Source of the DNA: G020348385 sp964580235
GTDB lineage: Bacteria; Acidobacteriota; Aminicenantia; Aminicenantales; Aminicenantaceae
NCBI GenBank assembly: GCA_964580235.1
Contig: CAZOJY010000071.1
Location: forward strand, 1-18,506
Direction of reading: 5' to 3'
Length of the DNA stretch: 18,506 nt
Part shown: positions 6,959 to 15,128 of the stretch, one piece after another
Layout of the letters: every line of letters starts with the position of its first letter
Position numbering within the stretch: position 1 is the stretch's first letter
Notes under the pieces: model-generated
Databases searched by the model: none
What the model saw: only the letters and a program-made list of their open reading frames with translations
Told to the model about the DNA's origin: nothing
Translations under genes and position numbers: made by a program

Positions 6959-7390
6959 ATGAGAACCATTCCCAATTATCCCGGCTGCTTTGTGTGCGGA
7001 GATCAAAACAAAATAGGTTTAAAGGTTGCTTTTTTTTACGATCGGGGAAAGACCAGAGCACAGTACACACCCACCAGAGAATTCGAGGGGTACAAGGATA
7101 TTTGCCATGGCGGTATCCTGTCCGCTCTGCTGGACGAGGTGATGATCTACTCCATAATCGCCCGGGGCATTGTGACCGTAACCGTTCAGATAGAAGTTAA
7201 ATTCAAAAATCCGGCTAAAATCGGGGAAAGACTCTTTCTGGAAGGCCAGATCTCTGAAGACAAAGGAAAAATCATCCTGGCCAAGGGAAAAATTTTTAAA
7301 AAGAATGGGACAATTATTGCCGAATCCAAAGGGAAGTTTTTCCGTGCAGAAGGTGAAATGAAGAAAGAAATAGAGAAGTATCGTTTATGA
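6959..7390 (+). CDS. PaaI-like hotdog-fold thioesterase
   Basis: This 143-residue single-domain hotdog protein has the N-terminal CFVCGDQNKIGL motif and the family active-site helix HGGILSALLDEVM (H50, D59, E60). These are typical of PaaI/YbgC-type acyl-CoA thioesterases, which release the acid from aromatic or other acyl-CoAs in the cytoplasm. A GAGGT precedes the ATG. It is co-directional with the ketopantoate-reductase-like gene, so the pair probably acts on related CoA-linked or keto-acid metabolites. It ends only 6 bases from the converging end of the long minus-strand operon. The true substrate cannot be read from sequence, and a non-catalytic CoA-binding role is possible. Confidence 0.8.
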   Translation: MRTIPNYPGCFVCGDQNKIGLKVAFFYDRGKTRAQYTPTREFEGYKDICHGGILSALLDEVMIYSIIARGIVTVTVQIEVKFKNPAKIGERLFLEGQISEDKGKIILAKGKIFKKNGTIIAESKGKFFRAEGEMKKEIEKYRL

Positions 7391-7396
7391 TGTCCT

Positions 7397-9277
7397 TCAT
7401 TGCCTTTTTTTGGAAAGCGCTCTAAAGCTCTCATAATAGTGAAGGGCAAATCCATAAAAACTCGGATATCCCTGAAATTCTGATTCTGCTTTTTTCATGA
7501 TATGGCATAACTCTTGAATACTTCTATCGGCAAAAGTTATTTTCCCGGCAGGAACGAATGTTTTTTTCTTCTGAGACAAGAATACGTCCGGCTGGACGTC
7601 AATCTCAGTGCCTTCAGGAATCCACCGCAGCAGGATTTTCGTCCCCTCCTCTTTCTTCAGCTGGATTCTGGACGGCCCTTTCCCCTGCCCGAACTCCAGG
7701 ATCGTTTCATCGGGAAGAGGTGCCGTTTCCAAGCCGACAAAAACTTTTTTTTTCTTTGCGGCCGCATACTGGAGCTCCTCGATCGCATGGGCAATGATGC
7801 CGTCTGCACCGTAGGCTTCGGTCCGATAATCCATGATCCCGATGTTATCGACGATGTCTAAGATGCATTCGGTTAAAGGGCGGCCCTTGAATTCTGTGAT
7901 GGGTTCGAAAAACTCGTTGTTTTGATCGAACCAGAAGGGAATATCCACGCCGAATTCTAAATTGGCCGGCTCGATCAATTTTTTTGAAAGTTTGAGAAGC
8001 TTTAAATACTGTTCCAGAATAGATTCTTTCTGGACTCCAGGAAAATTTGGCAGAATATAGGGCTCATTGTCATACCGCACGCCATCGAACCTCGCATCGG
8101 ACCGCACAGAATCATTAAACTGAATAACAGCCTGTATCGTGGCAAGGACATGTGGATGCCATTCGCGGAGGACATACCGGGGATCCCCATCCAGTGCGTG
8201 AATTTTGATCCCCTTGCTGTGAAGCAGAGAGAGCAACGGCGAGATCTGTGATCTATCCAAGAAAATCTCTTTCTTTCCGTTTTTCTCCTCTACCTCATAC
8301 GGCAGCTGCAAAAAAATCTCAGTTATGCCGTTCCGTGTGCAAAACCCGGCAAGCCGGTCCTGTTCAGCATCCCGTCCCAGCAGATCTTTTGTGTTCCACA
8401 GCCACATTGCCCTGTGGGAAGAGAGCGGATGGCCCTTTTTGTCAACAGACCGGGGAATGGGGACATCCTTTTCCTCAGCAAATGCCATGTCTCCAATGTA
8501 CACCCTTCCATGTCCCGGTTGGGCAAGGAAAATCAAACTGGCCAATTCTTTTCTTCGGATGCGTTTGGGAAGCCTGTCGAGCGGAACCCAGGCCCGCTGC
8601 CACTCGTTCTGAATTTTTCCGGCAGGAAGAAATTGACCGACATCGCCGACCTTGAGGGAATCCTCCTTTCTTTCCCAGGAATAATCGGCGGCCTGCAGAA
8701 CCAACCGCTCCTCCTCGGCTTCTCCTCTGATGATGAACGTGATGTACCGGAACGGAGTGGCATCCAGAAAAATCCTTTCGGCCGGAGGCTTTTTGAAATC
8801 GAACAGATGAATCCAGAATCCGGCAAATCCCGGAGATTTTTGGTCATAGGTAAAACACAAGGAAAGACGCCCATCGGGAGCTTTATCGACAGTCACTTGG
8901 GATTTCGAGGGTGCTCTTCGGATCCTGCTGAAATACCCCCCGAGACGATTTGTGTTCCCCTGGTGAAAATTGTCGAGGAGAAATATCTTCCCTTGGATTG
9001 GAGGGATGCGGCTCCGGGGTCTGGAAGGCCATTCGATAACCGGCTTTTTCGCCCGGATGTCATACACGACGAGCTCATCATCACCCATTTTGTGATAAAT
9101 CCCAACGGATACATACCTTACTTCTGATGGATCTTTCAGGCCCCAGAGAGAGAGGTCAACTTCGCAGCTTAAAAAATTGTCTCCCACAGAATCCAAGGAG
9201 ACTCCATCCATACAGGAAAAAAACAGAAAAAAAAGAAGGCAAAAAATGAGATTCCTGCGCGTTTCAAAAAAGATCAT
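7397..9277 (-). CDS. Predicted lipoprotein with glycoside-hydrolase-like TIM barrel
   Basis: Read from the ATG at 9277, this is a 626-residue protein with a signal sequence (MIFFETRRNLIFCLLFFLFF, then SC) and lipid-attachment Cys22. Longer frames starting upstream lie wholly inside the preceding gene and lack a signal, so I chose this start. Residues about 95-270 look like a beta-sandwich carbohydrate-binding (CBM11/CIA30-like) domain. Residues about 285-620 look like a TIM barrel with YDNEP (N404, E405) and VGLETAP (E517), which resemble the acid/base and nucleophile positions of clan GH-A hydrolases. No named GH family is recognised and the catalytic role is inference. It overlaps the end of the flavoprotein gene by 14 bases, so it is the last gene of the operon although its presumed envelope location does not match its cytoplasmic partners. 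Confidence 0.65.
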   Translation of the reverse strand: MIFFETRRNLIFCLLFFLFFSCMDGVSLDSVGDNFLSCEVDLSLWGLKDPSEVRYVSVGIYHKMGDDELVVYDIRAKKPVIEWPSRPRSRIPPIQGKIFLLDNFHQGNTNRLGGYFSRIRRAPSKSQVTVDKAPDGRLSLCFTYDQKSPGFAGFWIHLFDFKKPPAERIFLDATPFRYITFIIRGEAEEERLVLQAADYSWERKEDSLKVGDVGQFLPAGKIQNEWQRAWVPLDRLPKRIRRKELASLIFLAQPGHGRVYIGDMAFAEEKDVPIPRSVDKKGHPLSSHRAMWLWNTKDLLGRDAEQDRLAGFCTRNGITEIFLQLPYEVEEKNGKKEIFLDRSQISPLLSLLHSKGIKIHALDGDPRYVLREWHPHVLATIQAVIQFNDSVRSDARFDGVRYDNEPYILPNFPGVQKESILEQYLKLLKLSKKLIEPANLEFGVDIPFWFDQNNEFFEPITEFKGRPLTECILDIVDNIGIMDYRTEAYGADGIIAHAIEELQYAAAKKKKVFVGLETAPLPDETILEFGQGKGPSRIQLKKEEGTKILLRWIPEGTEIDVQPDVFLSQKKKTFVPAGKITFADRSIQELCHIMKKAESEFQGYPSFYGFALHYYESFRALSKKRQ

Positions 9278-11789
9278 CGATTTCTTCGTTCCCTGGTGGA
9301 AGCTGCCCATGTCTCTGGAGATACTGCTGGATGAGCTCACTTTCCCTTTTCGTGTACATCGGGTCCTTTTCATAAATGAAATAACGGGCACCGGTAACCT
9401 CATCAAGCTGCCTATGAAGGCATTCACGCAGATTTGGGGCGCCGGCAATAAAAAGAGTCTTTTTCTCCTTATCCAGAAGCTGGAAAGCTCCTCCTGATTC
9501 GGGAACCCGGCCAATATTTTCGGCATTGAAGTCGATCCACTTTTCAGGCGGCATATGGACGGGCGGTATCTGAAGCCTCACATCACATCGGAGACATCGA
9601 GAAGATTCTTGTAGGGCTTCCTCTTCAGAATAGCCTATCTTGATCAGTCCAAAGGAATGACAGCGCTCCGGGGGAGGAAAACACGTCATTGGTATCCGGT
9701 CCCGGGCGATAAAATCCTTTTCCCGATCCATCCAGAAATTCTCAATTCCGGGCAGGCCGGAAGGTTCACCAAGAATCCCCTGCCCTCCTAAAAATTTGTC
9801 GATAGCCGCCGCCGCTATCCGCCCGGAAGCCATCGCATCAACAGCAGAGCCCGGCCCGAAGGCCGCCTCTCCTCCGGCAAAAATACCTGGAACGCCGGTT
9901 TCCAGCGTATCAGGATAGACCTGGATGGTCTGGTCATCGGTGAAACGGATCCCGGAATCATCGGGAAGATAGGAAAAATCTGTTTTCTGCCCAACAGCCA
10001 GAATAACGGCATCAGCATCGAGCCTCTTGCGTTCACCGGCGTCAAAAGTTGGGCAGAAACAGCCCTTTTCATCGAACACAGACATGCAGCGGTGAAGTTC
10101 CACTCCTGCCGCACGGCCGCTCTCTGCAATGATCCTCCGCGGCCCCCAGCCGGCATGGATACGGATTCCCTCCTCCTCGGCTTCCTGGATTTCCCAGGAA
10201 AAAGCAGGCATCTCCTCCCTCTTTTCGAGGCAGGCCATCTGAACCTCAGAGGCTCCGAGCCGCAGGGCCGTCATGGCCACATCCACGGCCACATTCCCTC
10301 CGCCGATGACCACAACTTTCCCGGATAACTGACCGGAGTCATACTCTTTGGCTTTTTTTAAAAACTCCAATCCTAGGTGGACACCTTCAGCAGAAAGGCC
10401 TTCCACGTCTATTTTCTTGCTTTCCGGAGCTCCGGTCGCCAGAAAAAGAGCATCCCATTCATTCCGTTGAAAATCCTGCAAAAACATATCCCTGTCGACA
10501 GGTGTCCCGGTCAAAATATCGACACCCATGCGCTGGACCGTTTCGATTTCCTTCATCAGAACACTCCTGGGAAGCCGGTAATCAGGAATGGCATATCTCA
10601 GCATACCTCCGGGTTCGGCCTGAGCCTCATAGATTGTCACAGCATGGCCGAGTTTTGCCAAAAAGTAGGAAGCCACCAGACCGGCTGGGCCTGATCCGAT
10701 AACAGCGACCTTTGCGCCGCCGGCGCCTCTGGCACGACGGGCCCCTTGCTCAGCATCTGTGATCTCCAAGGCGAAACGCTTAAGATCGCAGACAGCTACC
10801 GGTTTATTGAATTTCCCCCTCCGGCATTCCTCTTCACAAGGATGGGAGCAGATGTATCCAAGTGTGGCCGCCAGTGGAACCCTGTTCCTGATAATCTTGG
10901 ATGCTTCAGCATATCTCTGCTGCCGTATCGAGGAAACATACACGGGAACATCCATGCCGACCGGACATCGGGCAGCACATGGGACCAGGGCATCTTTTCT
11001 TTCCCCGGGTTTGAGATCTTTGTCCCGAATCGCCCCGGTCGGACAGACTTCTGCACAGGCGCCGCAGAACCGGCAGCCCGATTCTTCTAAAGAGGGACCG
11101 GTTGTCCCGACCGTAGCGATACCACCCGCAGTCACATAACCCAGAGCTTTGGCTCCGATAATCTTCTCACACGCTCGGACACAGCGCAGGCATCCCACGC
11201 ACAGGTTGTAGTCCCGGATAAAAAGCGGCCCGTCTTCTTCTTTGTAAAGGCTTTGAGGAACAAACCGCGGGATGTCTTCTTTGATGCCGACATACTCTGC
11301 TACTGCCCGGAGCTCACACACATCAAAAAGAGGACAGCAGCGCTCCTCCTCGGGGACATTTGTGGAGCACTGAGTCAAGCTGCATCCTTCCTTCTGCGCA
11401 CAGGTCAAACACGCATGGGGATGACGGGAAAAAACAGATGCCAGATTGTCACGGCGAATATCCACAATATCCGGGGATGAAGAGACCACATCCATCCCCA
11501 TCTCAACTGGAATAACACAGGACTGCACAGGTTTATCTCTGCCGCTGATCTTCACGACACACAGGCCGCAGCCTGTGTACCCATCCGCTTCCGGATCATT
11601 CGGAAAATCTTTCTTTCCCCTGTAGCAGACCTCAATCGGCAGAATCTCTTCAAAAGAGGCCAGAACCGGGTGATAACAAAGATGCGGGATGTAGATATCC
11701 GCTGCCAAGGCAGCCTCCAGAATTGTTTGTCCCTCTCGGGCTTTTACTTCTGTACCATCAATGATCAGCAGGATGATATTTTCTGCCAT
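9264..11789 (-). CDS. NuoG/GltD-type iron-sulfur flavoprotein, putative NAD(P)H:ferredoxin oxidoreductase (BzdV-like)
   Basis: This 841-residue fusion starts with a 2Fe-2S ferredoxin domain as in NuoG (C38, C74, C77, C91). It continues with a His/Cys cluster motif (HPHACLTCAQKEGC, 123-136), then two 4Fe-4S motifs (C197, C200, C203, C207 and C239, C242, C245, C249). Next is a GltD-like module: cysteines C271, C275, C314, C318 and C322, an FAD site GSGPAG (365-370) and a pyridine nucleotide site GGGNVA (496-501). The C-terminal 90 residues include the tail YTKRESELIQQYLQRHG and end in EIDDLF. It probably moves electrons from NAD(P)H to the ferredoxin encoded 45 bases upstream, which powers the reductase, as proposed for BzdV of Azoarcus. 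Its exact donor and possible bifurcation are unknown. Confidence 0.85.
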   Translation of the reverse strand: MAENIILLIIDGTEVKAREGQTILEAALAADIYIPHLCYHPVLASFEEILPIEVCYRGKKDFPNDPEADGYTGCGLCVVKISGRDKPVQSCVIPVEMGMDVVSSSPDIVDIRRDNLASVFSRHPHACLTCAQKEGCSLTQCSTNVPEEERCCPLFDVCELRAVAEYVGIKEDIPRFVPQSLYKEEDGPLFIRDYNLCVGCLRCVRACEKIIGAKALGYVTAGGIATVGTTGPSLEESGCRFCGACAEVCPTGAIRDKDLKPGERKDALVPCAARCPVGMDVPVYVSSIRQQRYAEASKIIRNRVPLAATLGYICSHPCEEECRRGKFNKPVAVCDLKRFALEITDAEQGARRARGAGGAKVAVIGSGPAGLVASYFLAKLGHAVTIYEAQAEPGGMLRYAIPDYRLPRSVLMKEIETVQRMGVDILTGTPVDRDMFLQDFQRNEWDALFLATGAPESKKIDVEGLSAEGVHLGLEFLKKAKEYDSGQLSGKVVVIGGGNVAVDVAMTALRLGASEVQMACLEKREEMPAFSWEIQEAEEEGIRIHAGWGPRRIIAESGRAAGVELHRCMSVFDEKGCFCPTFDAGERKRLDADAVILAVGQKTDFSYLPDDSGIRFTDDQTIQVYPDTLETGVPGIFAGGEAAFGPGSAVDAMASGRIAAAAIDKFLGGQGILGEPSGLPGIENFWMDREKDFIARDRIPMTCFPPPERCHSFGLIKIGYSEEEALQESSRCLRCDVRLQIPPVHMPPEKWIDFNAENIGRVPESGGAFQLLDKEKKTLFIAGAPNLRECLHRQLDEVTGARYFIYEKDPMYTKRESELIQQYLQRHGQLPPGNEEIDDLF

Positions 11790-11834
11790 TTTTTTATTCC
11801 CATCATTTTTTCAAATGCAGGACATGGCGTGGAG

Positions 11835-12122
11835 TCACCAGGAATGGTCGATGGCATTTGATCCGCAAGCTTCCATGCATGGGAGCGGCTTTCGTCCGCT
11901 GGAAGGCTTGCAGGGAGCACACGTGTACTTGATTTTTTTGCGCTGGGCCTCAGTGACTTTTGCCACAGGTTCTTCCCGGAAGGGGTCGTTGTCGTCTTCC
12001 CCGGTTTCCAGAACGCCATAAGGGCAGGCCGGAACACAATCGCCGCATCCGCTGCACTTGTCGGTATCGATAACGATAAAATATTCGCCAGAGCCGTCTT
12101 TGTATCCGTAATGCGCTTTCAT
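11835..12122 (-). CDS. 2[4Fe-4S] ferredoxin (BzdM-like)
   Basis: This 95-residue protein has one standard cluster motif, CSGCGDCVPACP (C23, C26, C29, C33), and a second with an extended loop, C68-x2-C71-x10-C82-x3-C86. The family is the small low-potential ferredoxins. Extended second motifs occur in Allochromatium/Thauera-type ferredoxins, which reach very negative potentials and donate electrons to benzoyl-CoA reductase. Between the motifs is an acidic stretch (GEDDNDPFREEP). The start codon directly abuts the stop of the BcrA-like gene, so the two are translated together. It is likely the immediate electron donor to the ATPase activator. Confidence 0.88.
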   Translation of the reverse strand: MKAHYGYKDGSGEYFIVIDTDKCSGCGDCVPACPYGVLETGEDDNDPFREEPVAKVTEAQRKKIKYTCAPCKPSSGRKPLPCMEACGSNAIDHSW

Positions 12123-12998
12123 TTATCTGAGCCCTCTCTGTTTTTCGACCAGAGCTTTCCCAAACAGGGCTCCTCCCAAGGCCCCGGCAATCTGGGTATC
12201 ATAGGTGGGTTCGAGAGCTTTGATGCTCAGCTCCATCTCCAGCCTCCTCACCACCCCTTCGTTTTTGGCAATTCCTCCGGTGATGGCAAATTCTTTTTCC
12301 ATTTTGATCCTTTCCAGAAGCTCTACCACCCGGTGAGCCATGGCCGAAGAGTAAGCGGCCAGGACTTTTTCCTTGGGCCAGCCTTTCCGCAGAAGCCCCA
12401 CTGCTTCGGACTTGGCAAAAACCACGCAGGTGGAGCTGACCGGTTCCGGCTCCTTGTCCACTTCAAACGATAACTTTCCCATCTCCTCGATCGGAACGGA
12501 CAGCAAATCGGCAAAAACCTCCATTCCCCTGCCCGTACCTGCTGCGCATTTGTCATTCATCAAAAAATTGGTGACCTTGCCGCGGTGATCACAGTGGATG
12601 GCTTTGCAGTCCTGTCCCCCCATGTCCAAAAGGGTTCTAACGCTCGGCCCGTACATAAAGTTGGCTCCACGGGCATGGCAGGCAATCTCTGTCAGGGCCC
12701 GATCGGCAAACGGAACATTCACCCGGCCGTATCCGGTCCCCACCACATAATGAATATCATCCAGCCTCAAACCGGTGCCATCCAAAGCCTTTTCCATGGC
12801 CTTGCGGGCACTCTCAGGGCTGTCTGAACCAGTTCGGGAATTGCTGTAGCAAAAAAGCTGTCCGTCCACCATCACAACAGCCTGGGAGCTGACAGAACCC
12901 ACATCCACGCCCCCAGAGATGATCTCGCCTTTTTTCCAATCGATATCCGGAGATGTCCAGCGAGATTCCGGCCAGCGCCAATATTCTTTTTTTATCAT
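12123..12998 (-). CDS. bzdQ: Benzoyl-CoA reductase-type ATPase subunit, alpha (BcrA/BadF/BzdQ-like)
   Basis: This 291-residue protein has the ASKHA ATPase fold. The phosphate-1 motif is GVDVGSVSS (about 30-38), the second nucleotide motif is DMGGQDCKAI (125-134), and the adenosine motif is TGGIAKNEGV (240-249). Cys151 (NDKCAAGTG) and Cys191 are the ligands that hold one [4Fe-4S] cluster shared with the partner ATPase. The stretches GTGYGRVNVPFADR and ITEIACHARGAN-like closely match BcrA/BadF/BzdQ rather than HgdC activators. I chose the ATG at 12998 because GGGAGG lies five bases upstream and the preceding gene stops one base before it. The subunit couples ATP hydrolysis to low-potential electron transfer. 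The symbol rests on family resemblance and gene order, and the substrate is not proven. Confidence 0.87.
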   Translation of the reverse strand: MIKKEYWRWPESRWTSPDIDWKKGEIISGGVDVGSVSSQAVVMVDGQLFCYSNSRTGSDSPESARKAMEKALDGTGLRLDDIHYVVGTGYGRVNVPFADRALTEIACHARGANFMYGPSVRTLLDMGGQDCKAIHCDHRGKVTNFLMNDKCAAGTGRGMEVFADLLSVPIEEMGKLSFEVDKEPEPVSSTCVVFAKSEAVGLLRKGWPKEKVLAAYSSAMAHRVVELLERIKMEKEFAITGGIAKNEGVVRRLEMELSIKALEPTYDTQIAGALGGALFGKALVEKQRGLR

Positions 12999-12999
12999 T

Positions 13000-13779
13000 T
13001 CAGCCTCCCTTCGCCTTTTCAGCCGCCACAAGAGCTGCACCGTAAGCACACGAAAATTCAGGGTTCTCGGGAATAAGCAGCGTCTCTTTCAAATTCCGCT
13101 TCAAAGAATCCACAAAACCGATGTTTCGGGATACCCCGCCCACCAAAGCAACCTCCTTTTCGATTCCGATCTTCCGGGACATGGAGGCTATCCTGTCTGC
13201 GATTGCATCATGAACGGCCCGGGCAATATCCTCCTTTGAATGCTTGGCATGGATAAGGCTTACAACTTCAGATTCGGCAAAAACCGCGCATTGGGCATTC
13301 ATCGGAACTTCTTCACTGGACTTCATTGAAAGGGGGCCCATCTCCTCCAGCGGCAGCTCAAGAGCCCGGGCCATGGTTTCTGTGAAAGTTCCTGCTCCGG
13401 CGGCACATTTCTCGTTGATGGCAAAGTCCACAACTTTCCCGCTTTCATTGATGCGGATGGCCCTGCCTTCCTCGGCGCCTACATCTATCACGGTCCGGGC
13501 CGAGGGGAACAGGATGTTTACGGCCCTGGCATTGGCGCCGACTTCGGTCACAGTGGACTGGGCAAAAAGTGCCTCTTCTTTTCCTGCACCGGTGGCCGTG
13601 ACATGGGCGATCTCCTCCTTCGCAAGTCCGGCTTCTTTGAGCGCCAGATCGAATGCCTCCTGGGCCGCGGCCTTCTGATCGAAACCGCTCAGGACCGAAC
13701 TTCGGGCCAAGATTTGGTCATCCTGCATGACCAGGGCTTTGACATATTTTGCCCCGCAGTCGACTCCGACAACATTCAT
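13000..13779 (-). CDS. bzdP: Benzoyl-CoA reductase-type ATPase subunit, delta (BcrD/BadG/BzdP-like)
   Basis: This 259-residue protein is a second, distinct ASKHA ATPase. It has GVDCGAKYVKAL at the N-terminus, VGANARAVNILFP, DVGAEEGRAI (99-108) in the place of the GGQD motif, and GGVSRNIGF (214-222). The cluster ligands are Cys125 (NEKCAAGAG) and Cys164. The GAEEGR form is, as I recall it, characteristic of BcrD/BadG-type subunits and separates it from its alpha partner. Two different ATPases in one operon indicate a benzoyl-CoA-reductase-type heterotetramer rather than a 2-hydroxyacyl-CoA dehydratase, which uses an HgdC homodimer. GAGGAGG precedes the ATG. It is shorter than most family members but looks complete. 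Confidence 0.86.
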   Translation of the reverse strand: MNVVGVDCGAKYVKALVMQDDQILARSSVLSGFDQKAAAQEAFDLALKEAGLAKEEIAHVTATGAGKEEALFAQSTVTEVGANARAVNILFPSARTVIDVGAEEGRAIRINESGKVVDFAINEKCAAGAGTFTETMARALELPLEEMGPLSMKSSEEVPMNAQCAVFAESEVVSLIHAKHSKEDIARAVHDAIADRIASMSRKIGIEKEVALVGGVSRNIGFVDSLKRNLKETLLIPENPEFSCAYGAALVAAEKAKGG

Positions 13780-13807
13780 TCCTTCCTCCTCACTGAATTA
13801 CTCATGA

Positions 13808-15118
13808 TTAATCTTTGATTTTTTCGATGTCGAGGCTTTCCATGAAGGCATCGATGCGGTTTATCGTTTGCGCTTCATCAAACTCTCTCTCATCCCCCAT
13901 GTTGCCCTCAAAAACCATAACCGGAAACCCTGCTTTTATTAGAGCCAATCTGTTCTCGGCGATGCCCAGACTCAAGCCCTCACAGCCCCGGTTGTAATGG
14001 AGCATCACTCCGTCCAGGTTCCATTCTTTGGCAATCCGGACCATCATCTCGCTTTTCGCTTCGGGGGAATAAAAATGCTGCCACTCCGGTTTTTTCAATT
14101 CCCATTCCGCCAAGGTCCATAAGGCCTGATCACGAGTTGCCAGCTCAACGCCTTTCTCCTGCGGTGTTGTTCGTGCTCCCCAGTTTCCGTCCCCCTTGAC
14201 TTCCCACTGGCCGATGAGACCGAAGGTGTACAATGACCCGATCGAAACACAGCCGTACTCCTCCAGATATCGGAAAACTTTCAAAAAGGCCCAGGGCGGC
14301 TGGGTATCGGACATCACCCGGCAGCGCTCGTTGGGAACGGCCGCAATCCCCCTCTCCACCCTGTTTTTGAGCTCATCGCGAAGCTCCTCCGTAAAATCAG
14401 CAACAACCTGGCTGCTTTTGTGGAGCGTGCCCAGCACATAGAGCGAATACATGGATTTTTCATCCAGAGGAGCCGGGATGGCTTTGTTCAGGGCACACAC
14501 CTCGGCCCACAGGGATGAAGAGCGGCAGTGGTTGTAGACGGCCTGGATGAGTTTTTCATCATCGTAGGTCCGTCCTGTGGTTTTTTCCAGCCATTCGATT
14601 CCGTCATGCATCTGGCCAACGATATAAGCGATCCTGTTGTCCGTCAGCTCTTTGTAAGGCCCCACGGCGACATCAATACAGTACATCGGAATGTTTCCGC
14701 CCTCCAGCTCTCTTGCCACCTGGTACCATTTGGCGTGAGAACAGCAGATGTGGTCCTGCCAGATGAAATCGGGTTTGGGGAACTTGCCTCCAAAGACGTA
14801 TTCATCGAGCAGCACAGAACCCCAGTAGTTCCGCATGTAGGAGCAGAGATCGCGGGCATAGCCGGCCCGCTCCACCGCCTCGTGACACCGGGCTGCAAAA
14901 TCTTTATTCCAGGCGATTGAGGCCGCGTAGGGCTCTCCCGTCAATGGGAAGACATCATCTCCGAGCCCAGAGGGAATGGCATCAAAAGACCAGGCTCCAC
15001 CCGCCCACCGGAGACCTCCTTTCTCATGGGCTTCGGCGAAATTTTTATAATAATTGGCCCGGATTTCTTTGGCCTTGTTCCAGCATTTTAATGGTTCTGT
15101 TTGGTATTTTGGACTCAT
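13808..15118 (-). CDS. bzdO: Benzoyl-CoA reductase-type catalytic subunit, beta (BcrB/BzdO-like)
   Basis: This 436-residue member of the 2-hydroxyacyl-CoA dehydratase / benzoyl-CoA reductase catalytic family (FldB/FldC fold) is cytoplasmic. Diagnostic stretches for the BcrB/BzdO branch are LCSYMRNYWGS near residue 93, WQDHICCSHAKW, and LHYNRGCEGLSLGIAENRL followed by FEGNMGDEREFD near the C-terminus. Conserved cysteines lie in these segments and should bind [4Fe-4S] clusters at the active site. The ATG at 15118 has GAGGAGG five bases upstream and starts 10 bases after the stop of the BcrC-like gene. Longer frames would overlap that gene and add unrelated residues. Together with the gamma subunit it should form the site where an aromatic or enoyl acyl-CoA is reduced. 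Confidence 0.87.
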   Translation of the reverse strand: MSPKYQTEPLKCWNKAKEIRANYYKNFAEAHEKGGLRWAGGAWSFDAIPSGLGDDVFPLTGEPYAASIAWNKDFAARCHEAVERAGYARDLCSYMRNYWGSVLLDEYVFGGKFPKPDFIWQDHICCSHAKWYQVARELEGGNIPMYCIDVAVGPYKELTDNRIAYIVGQMHDGIEWLEKTTGRTYDDEKLIQAVYNHCRSSSLWAEVCALNKAIPAPLDEKSMYSLYVLGTLHKSSQVVADFTEELRDELKNRVERGIAAVPNERCRVMSDTQPPWAFLKVFRYLEEYGCVSIGSLYTFGLIGQWEVKGDGNWGARTTPQEKGVELATRDQALWTLAEWELKKPEWQHFYSPEAKSEMMVRIAKEWNLDGVMLHYNRGCEGLSLGIAENRLALIKAGFPVMVFEGNMGDEREFDEAQTINRIDAFMESLDIEKIKD

Positions 15119-15128
15119 CGTGGCCTCC

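Noticed and set aside
5926..6975. 349-codon open frame on the minus strand opposite the ketopantoate-reductase-like gene
   Set aside because: It covers the clear plus-strand gene, reads as a cysteine- and phenylalanine-rich mirror with no domain, and runs into the GGGGAC repeat.
8414..9127. 237-codon plus-strand frame inside the lipoprotein gene
   Set aside because: The minus strand encodes a coherent secreted protein with domain-like motifs. The plus-strand translation has no recognisable pattern and no ribosome-binding context.
9278..9526. Upstream extension of the lipoprotein gene by 83 codons
   Set aside because: The extension is entirely inside the flavoprotein gene and would bury the signal peptide and lipid-attachment cysteine.
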